Shown here: in pieces, positions 59,473 through 64,000 of the stretch | Numbering within the stretch: the stretch's first letter is position 1 | Layout of the letters: every line of letters starts with the position of its first letter | Source: Herpetosiphon geysericola | Lineage (GTDB): Bacteria > Chloroflexota > Chloroflexia > Chloroflexales > Herpetosiphonaceae | Reading direction: 5' to 3' | DNA: 64,000 nt | Assembly (NCBI RefSeq): GCF_001306135.1 | Contig: NZ_LGKP01000021.1 | Location: 248,001-312,000 of the forward strand | The notes under the pieces: generated by a model | What the model was told of the DNA's origin: nothing | Databases searched by the model: none | What the model saw: only the letters and a program-made list of their open reading frames with translations | Made by a program: the position numbers and the translations under genes

Positions 59473-62286
59473 TTAGCAATTAACCGCCTGGACTAATGAC
59501 GGACGATCCCAACGAACAACAGCAAATGGTTGATGCATCTGCAACACTCGTTGCTGCACGCTCGCAGTATTGGGTGCGTTCAATTGAGTTTCGGCCACAA
59601 TTCGATAGTATTCATAGCCAGTGATTGCTGCTCGCTGAGCCAGTTGCTGCCATTCACGCTGGGCTGTTGCTCGCTCGCCAATTGCTTCGCTAATCAGCGC
59701 CGCCAAACAGGCATAATCCAGGGCAGCTTCGCCATTACCTGTTGGCGGCAAGGTTTGGTTCATGAGGCTATAAGCCTGCTCAGCACCGTCGTCGAGCAAA
59801 CTCAAGAGGAGGGTATGACGTTGCCATGCGATCTGCAAGCCGCTATTCTTTTGGCCATTTGCCAGCGCCGCAAGCTGCTCAAGGCCTTGGCGCGCTGCTG
59901 CAAACTCAGCCCGCAAAAGCCAACACAGCACCGCTGTATCGAGCATTGCCCCGCGAAATAGTGGCTCGCCACTAGCCCCAAGCAGCTGCAAATTTTGGAT
60001 AATCATGTGTTGTGCTTGTTCAGTTTGGCCTAAGGCGAGCAAGGTAATCGCCGTTTGGTTGCGCGAATTGAACCAGCCTTGTTGATCGGCGATCTGTTGT
60101 TTGAGCGCACAGGTTTGTTCGAGGGTTGTTAAGGCAAGCTGAGGCTGACCACGCATCAACTGAATAATGGCTTGGGTGTGTTGCATCCGTGCTTGGGCAT
60201 AGCGATCGCCAATTTGGATTAAGCCAGTTACTGCCTGTTCAATCGTCGCTTCTGCCTGTTTCAAATCGCCTTTGGTATAGTAAATATTAGCGAGGTTGGC
60301 CAAGGCCCGCGGGCGCACCCGATCCAAGCGAGCAAGCTTGGTTTGGGCCAACACATCGTGCCAGGTTTGAATACTGGCCTCGATTTCGCCAGTATATTGC
60401 TGCACAATCGCTAAGGTTCCGCCAGCCCGTGCCCGAATTTCGGCCAGCGTTGTAATGTGGGTCGCATCAAGTTGGTTGGCCAACCCAATTGCATGTTCGG
60501 CGGCTACCCGGGCAGGGCCAAATTGCGATTGCAGCAACAGGGCCTTGCTGAGGGCCATCTGCAATAAGCCATGTAAGCGAATTTCCTCAGCATCAAGGTT
60601 GGCAAGTGTTTGTTCGAGCACGCTTTGGGCAGCAGCAGCCTGATTGAGATGGAGCATTGCGCCAGCTAAGCGCCAAACCAAATCCGCTCGTTGGGTTGGT
60701 TGCCATGCCACAACCAAGGCTTCGCGATAGATTGCCTCGGCGGCGCTGGCTTGGCTGGTTGCCATTAAAAACTCGCCATAGGTTTGGAGCCATTGCAATA
60801 AGCAGCCTGGATGCTGCTGCTCCACACTTGAGCGAATGGTTTGCAACATTTCAGCAGCAGTGCTAGCCAAACCTTGCTGAATCAGCCGATCGCGGTGTTG
60901 CTGCAAACAATCCAAGGCAGCTGGAATAGCGGCGGCAGCGATCGCATGCTGGGCGGCACGAATCGGATCAAGTGCTTGTAAGGCATTGGCTAATTGATGG
61001 TGCAAGCCTTTGCGGCGTGCAGGTTGACTACGCAGTTGGGAATCCATATAATCTTGAACCAATGGCAAAACAGTGGCATGGCTCGGCGTATCAATCAACT
61101 GACGGCGGGTCAAATCGCTCAGCGCTTGGTGCCATTGATATGGCCCATCGACCGCAAAGCTACACTCCATCGGCCATTCAGCGTGCAAATTCAGTGGCTG
61201 AGCAGCAACCGCCAAAAGCGTCAGCAAGCGTTCGCTACTACTTGGTAATTGACGAAGCATCTGTTCAAGCACAAAACTGGCAATCTGTGGCTCATCAATC
61301 AAATGCTGCAAGCCGGCAGCGTCAATCCCATCAACCAATAAGCCAATCGTTAACCGCAATAACCCAGGATTTGCCTGGGTGCGTTCGATCACATGCTGGC
61401 TTGTTTCAACGCCATAATGCTGGAACAACGCTCGAGCCTCAGCAGGCTCAAATCCATGCAAGCCCCAATAATGAAATCCTTGCAAATTGAATTGCTCACG
61501 GCTCAGCACCAGCATGTGGCTGTTGGTTTTTTGGGCTAGCTGCTCAAGCATCAGGCGTAGTTGGGGCTGATCGATCAAAAGTTGGGCATTATCAAAGCAC
61601 AGTAAGGCCGGAATCTGGTGCAAGCCATGGATTAATAGCCCTAGTTGGCGCTCAAAACTCAAGCCAAGCTCGCCATCGTTGGGCAGATGCAGCAATGGTT
61701 CAACTTGGCTAGCACCATGGCTCAGCAAAAAAAGTGCCAATTGGCAGATCAAAATCTCGCTTGTAAGGTTAATGGTGGCGGTGAAACTAAACCAAAAGCA
61801 GCGCTCGCCCCAACGTTGTGCCAGCTGGCTGGCGATCACCGTTTTGCCAACCCCAGCCAGCCCATTCACCATCAAACAGCGTTCGCTGGCTAAACGTTGC
61901 TGAAGTTGACTGGTGGCCTTGCGCTCAATCAAGCAGTTTGGCAACGGTGGCGGTAGCTCAAGCAAACCAAGCTCGCTCTGCTGCTGCTCGATTTTTCTGC
62001 TTAGCGTGACATTTGCCCCAACCAATGGCTCGCCGCGGGCTGCCGCTGCTAGCTCCAACAAACGCGCCACACTCGTTGGATCATCATTCAGATCAAGGGC
62101 TGGCACTATTAATGCTACCACGCTGGTTAGGTCGGGCAAGCGTTGATTATTTTCCAAGCGCGAGATATGGGCCTCGCTATAGCCCGTCGCAATTGCCAAA
62201 TCGCGCTGAGTGAGTCGCGCTCTGCGCCGCAGAAAATGGAGCAGTGCTCCGAACGTCGCAAACGAATCGAGCTTAACTGCTGACAT
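59473..62286 (-). CDS. XRE-type HTH / STAND NTPase / TPR regulator
   Basis: A 937-residue protein. Residues ~10-70 are an XRE helix-turn-helix (ARLTQRDLAIATGYSEAHISRLENNQRLPDL); ~120-400 an NB-ARC-like STAND NTPase with P-loop GLAGVGKT (~142-149) and Walker B LLCFDN, followed by a winged-helix part; ~430-937 TPR-like helical repeats (LANIYYTKGDLKQAEATIEQAVTGL). Such regulators bind a ligand on the repeats, then oligomerise with ATP; some act in secondary metabolism, others in phage defence. No effector gene is linked here. The start at 62286 has GAGGAGG 6 bases upstream. Confidence 0.9.
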   Translation of the reverse strand: MSAVKLDSFATFGALLHFLRRRARLTQRDLAIATGYSEAHISRLENNQRLPDLTSVVALIVPALDLNDDPTSVARLLELAAAARGEPLVGANVTLSRKIEQQQSELGLLELPPPLPNCLIERKATSQLQQRLASERCLMVNGLAGVGKTVIASQLAQRWGERCFWFSFTATINLTSEILICQLALFLLSHGASQVEPLLHLPNDGELGLSFERQLGLLIHGLHQIPALLCFDNAQLLIDQPQLRLMLEQLAQKTNSHMLVLSREQFNLQGFHYWGLHGFEPAEARALFQHYGVETSQHVIERTQANPGLLRLTIGLLVDGIDAAGLQHLIDEPQIASFVLEQMLRQLPSSSERLLTLLAVAAQPLNLHAEWPMECSFAVDGPYQWHQALSDLTRRQLIDTPSHATVLPLVQDYMDSQLRSQPARRKGLHHQLANALQALDPIRAAQHAIAAAAIPAALDCLQQHRDRLIQQGLASTAAEMLQTIRSSVEQQHPGCLLQWLQTYGEFLMATSQASAAEAIYREALVVAWQPTQRADLVWRLAGAMLHLNQAAAAQSVLEQTLANLDAEEIRLHGLLQMALSKALLLQSQFGPARVAAEHAIGLANQLDATHITTLAEIRARAGGTLAIVQQYTGEIEASIQTWHDVLAQTKLARLDRVRPRALANLANIYYTKGDLKQAEATIEQAVTGLIQIGDRYAQARMQHTQAIIQLMRGQPQLALTTLEQTCALKQQIADQQGWFNSRNQTAITLLALGQTEQAQHMIIQNLQLLGASGEPLFRGAMLDTAVLCWLLRAEFAAARQGLEQLAALANGQKNSGLQIAWQRHTLLLSLLDDGAEQAYSLMNQTLPPTGNGEAALDYACLAALISEAIGERATAQREWQQLAQRAAITGYEYYRIVAETQLNAPNTASVQQRVLQMHQPFAVVRWDRPSLVQAVNC

Positions 62287-62493
62287 GAGAAGCCTCCTCA
62301 ATGGTGTGGAAAGTGTTCAGGTCACCAAATCGTCATTCATGTGGCATTAAGAGGAGTACGTACTGCGAGTATTTCTCGTTACTTGCTTGAATAAAGGGCA
62401 GCTATTTGGCAAGAATTGTCATATTTTGCAGCGTGAAGTTTGCTATGCTAACGCGCAAACAAGCTTGAGCAGCTAAACCAAAGGAGTTGCCCA

Positions 62494-62697
62494 ATGCGCC
62501 GAATTGTGCGCCGCACAGTAACCACGGTTACAACAATTACCACGACCATCACGTGGCAAGAAACTGCGACCGATCAAGCAAGCAAGCCTGAAATAAGCCC
62601 TGAGCAGCCGCCTAATTTTGAGCAGAGCATTCAAATCGTAAGCAATCACGCAAATTCGTTTGGCCCGCTTGAGGCCGAGCCAAACCCAATTGGGTAA
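62494..62697 (+). CDS. Small Thr-rich protein
   Basis: A 67-residue protein with a strong AAAGGAG site 7 bases before the ATG. It starts MRRIVRRTVTTVTTITTTITW, a basic head and a Thr-rich beta-like run, then a Pro/Glu/Gln-rich tail. No membrane helix or known motif. It diverges from the STAND regulator gene and precedes the PQ-rich membrane protein by 56 bases. Real gene status rests on the ribosome site. Confidence 0.55.
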   Translation: MRRIVRRTVTTVTTITTTITWQETATDQASKPEISPEQPPNFEQSIQIVSNHANSFGPLEAEPNPIG

Positions 62698-62753
62698 TTC
62701 GTAGCAAGGTCTAGTCGATTGAACAACTAGACGTTATCGATGGAGAACATTCC

Positions 62754-63425
62754 ATGAGCAACGATCAATATTCCAACCAACCACCAGTTGATCCCAATCA
62801 ACAACCATATCAGCCCTATAACCAAGCGCCGCCAAATCAGCAGCAACAGCAACCATATCAGCCCTATAATCAACCACCACCAGACCAACAACAACCGTAT
62901 CAACCCTACCAGCCTTATAGCCAAGGGCCACAAACCCAACCCCAAGGCCAATTTGTCGTGCCCAGTAGCGATCAATTAGTAAGTGGCTTTAAGGGCTTAT
63001 CGCAAGGGCGGCGCTTGGCAATTGGCGGTGGTCTCGTAGCGTGGATTAGCTATTTCTTGCCCTGGTATCATGTGCGATCAACCCTTGTTAATGTCAATGA
63101 AACAGTGAATGGGATAACTGGTTTCTTACCATCGCTTGGCTTTCTCCTGCTCAGTGCTATCCTCGCTAGCTTAATTGCGCCGCTTTTTGGCAAACATATT
63201 TATCCGCTAATCCAACGCACTCTTAATCTAACATTCGGTAAAGCAGTTTTTCTTGCCAATGCAGCAGTCTTGGCTATGGCCTTAATTGGTGGCTTGATCG
63301 CGAAGCCAGATAATAGTGGCTTTGCAGAGATTGATGCTGGCTTCAGTTTTGGCTTCTATTTGGCAATTTTGGCCTTGGGTGCAGCCACAGCTGGCGGCTG
63401 GATGATGCAACAAAATCGCGAATAA
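62754..63425 (+). CDS. Membrane protein with Pro/Gln/Tyr-rich N-terminus
   Basis: A 223-residue protein. Residues ~8-65 are QPYQPYNQPPPDQQ-type low complexity; four hydrophobic helices follow (LAIGGGLVAWISYFLPWY, FLPSLGFLLLSAILASLIAPLF, FLANAAVLAMALIGGLIA, FGFYLAILALGAATAGGWMM). The disordered head is probably cytoplasmic. GGAG lies 8 bases before the ATG. Function unknown; the fold recalls DUF-type four-helix proteins of actinobacteria. Confidence 0.78.
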   Translation: MSNDQYSNQPPVDPNQQPYQPYNQAPPNQQQQQPYQPYNQPPPDQQQPYQPYQPYSQGPQTQPQGQFVVPSSDQLVSGFKGLSQGRRLAIGGGLVAWISYFLPWYHVRSTLVNVNETVNGITGFLPSLGFLLLSAILASLIAPLFGKHIYPLIQRTLNLTFGKAVFLANAAVLAMALIGGLIAKPDNSGFAEIDAGFSFGFYLAILALGAATAGGWMMQQNRE

Positions 63426-63459
63426 CCCTCAATAGCGTTTAATCGATTACATTAATCGT

Positions 63460-63502
63460 ATGCCCCAGCCATACTGCAAATACTTGGCTGGGGTATTTGT
63501 TT
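63460..63502 (+). terminator. Terminator after the PQ-rich membrane protein gene
   Basis: GCCCCAGCCA / TGGCTGGGG(T) form a 9-10 bp stem around a ~13-base loop, followed by TATTTGTTT. It also lies just before the end of the convergent gene. Confidence 0.7.
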
Positions 63503-63509
63503 AATCAAT

Positions 63510-63995
63510 TCACGGCTTGGTCTTTTCAGCAAACCCAGCATGCTCGGCATTGGGCAGGCCTAAAAAACCATTGACGGTTGCTGGTCGCCAGGGCAGCCGA
63601 AAAGTGCGCAGAATTCGTTCGAGTGCAGCTCGATCTTGTTTGGTAGTTGTGAATAGTTGCTGACCAATCCAGAGCACCACTTTTGCGTGAATATCTGCAC
63701 GCTCAATCGTCGATTTCTTATAGCGCAAAGCGCCCAAGGCCAGCATTAAGAGTGCTGCAACATCGTAATCGTTCAAGGCTGCATCTTGGCCTTCAAGGTA
63801 GGCAAGGCATTGCTCAGCAAGCTGAATGCGCTCACTCAACGGTCGCCGATACAGCATCAAGGCACAATCGAACCAATAGCTATGGGCTAGCCCAAGCGCA
63901 TTATAGGTTTCAATCAGGCGCAGATTGTTGACGCTGACGGTAGCAATCAGCCATGCATACATTGTTTCAGGAACCTGCTGCGCAGTTTGGGTCAT
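63510..63995 (-). CDS. Hypothetical helical protein (start near or beyond the window edge)
   Basis: At least 161 residues, mostly helical (for example ERIQLAEQCLAYLEGQDAALNDYDVAALLMLALGALRYKKSTIERADIHAKVVLWIGQQLF), with no signal peptide or known motif. The ATG at 63995 is only 5 bases from the window end, so its ribosome site cannot be checked and the protein may be longer. Function unknown. Confidence 0.6.
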   Translation of the reverse strand: MTQTAQQVPETMYAWLIATVSVNNLRLIETYNALGLAHSYWFDCALMLYRRPLSERIQLAEQCLAYLEGQDAALNDYDVAALLMLALGALRYKKSTIERADIHAKVVLWIGQQLFTTTKQDRAALERILRTFRLPWRPATVNGFLGLPNAEHAGFAEKTKP

Positions 63996-64000
63996 AACGA

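Overview
The window looks like a chromosomal segment of a Chloroflexota bacterium, most like Herpetosiphon. This is inference from gene content: LDH-like malate dehydrogenase, TPR plus roadblock signalling genes, WETNGG..QFGYP surface proteins, PT-rich secreted proteins and TspO-like membrane proteins, at a moderate G+C. No database search was possible. I see no rRNA, tRNA, CRISPR array, insertion sequence or prophage. Most genes have a clear AGGAG-type ribosome binding site, and I used these to correct many starts inward from the longest open frame.

Layout. 1-6.2 kb (minus): the start of ndk, then a roadblock/LC7 protein co-transcribed with a giant TPR protein whose acidic centre is built from a repeated PFSL-x-DLGL motif. 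6.2-8.3 kb (minus): response regulator, HNH nuclease, aldo/keto reductase. 8.5-9.9 kb: a lipoprotein and an SH3 membrane protein. 10-14 kb: mgtE with a possible regulatory leader, divergent from a triple-GAF diguanylate cyclase. 14.1-21.4 kb (plus): C26 amidohydrolase, murI, then a VWA / PP2C / VWA / VWA cluster. 21.4-28.8 kb: TspO-like protein, acyl-CoA carboxylase (small epsilon-like subunit plus BC-BCCP), malate dehydrogenase, small TPR protein, glycosyltransferase, polyprenyl synthase. 28.9-36.1 kb: BlaI-like regulator, rimO, GNAT, two MBL-fold hydrolases, pfkA, and a ManA / GDP-sugar reductase pair. 36.2-40.5 kb: secreted LGFP-like protein, cNMP-binding protein, zinc ribbon, ABC ATPase, DUF11 surface protein. 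41-46.8 kb: purSL fusion, a YtpQ-like (DUF1444) protein, a membrane protein, purQ. 46.9-55 kb (minus): ankyrin protein, a prenyltransferase-repeat surface protein, lysC-thrC with an attenuator-like leader, DUF1294, a PT-rich secreted protein. 55.3-64 kb: membrane glycosyltransferase-like protein, COG2229 GTPase, glgA, an XRE-STAND-TPR regulator and small proteins.

Themes. (1) Several good promoters place the predicted transcript start within a few bases of a start codon (mgtE mini-ORF, diguanylate cyclase, accE-like gene, thrC mini-ORF), suggesting leaderless or nearly leaderless mRNAs. (2) Two biosynthetic/transport genes, mgtE and thrC, have a mini-ORF plus hairpin in the 5' leader. (3) Intergenic spaces are filled with a mosaic of short degenerate repeats (CACGAAG-type, CTCTGCGCCTCTGCG-type, AGAACATAG-type and others), several in inverted pairs. 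(4) Small-GTPase/roadblock components and VWA/PP2C/pseudokinase proteins suggest eukaryote-like signalling. The best candidates for undescribed biology are the PFSL-motif TPR/roadblock operon, the VWA-PP2C cluster and the two leader architectures.
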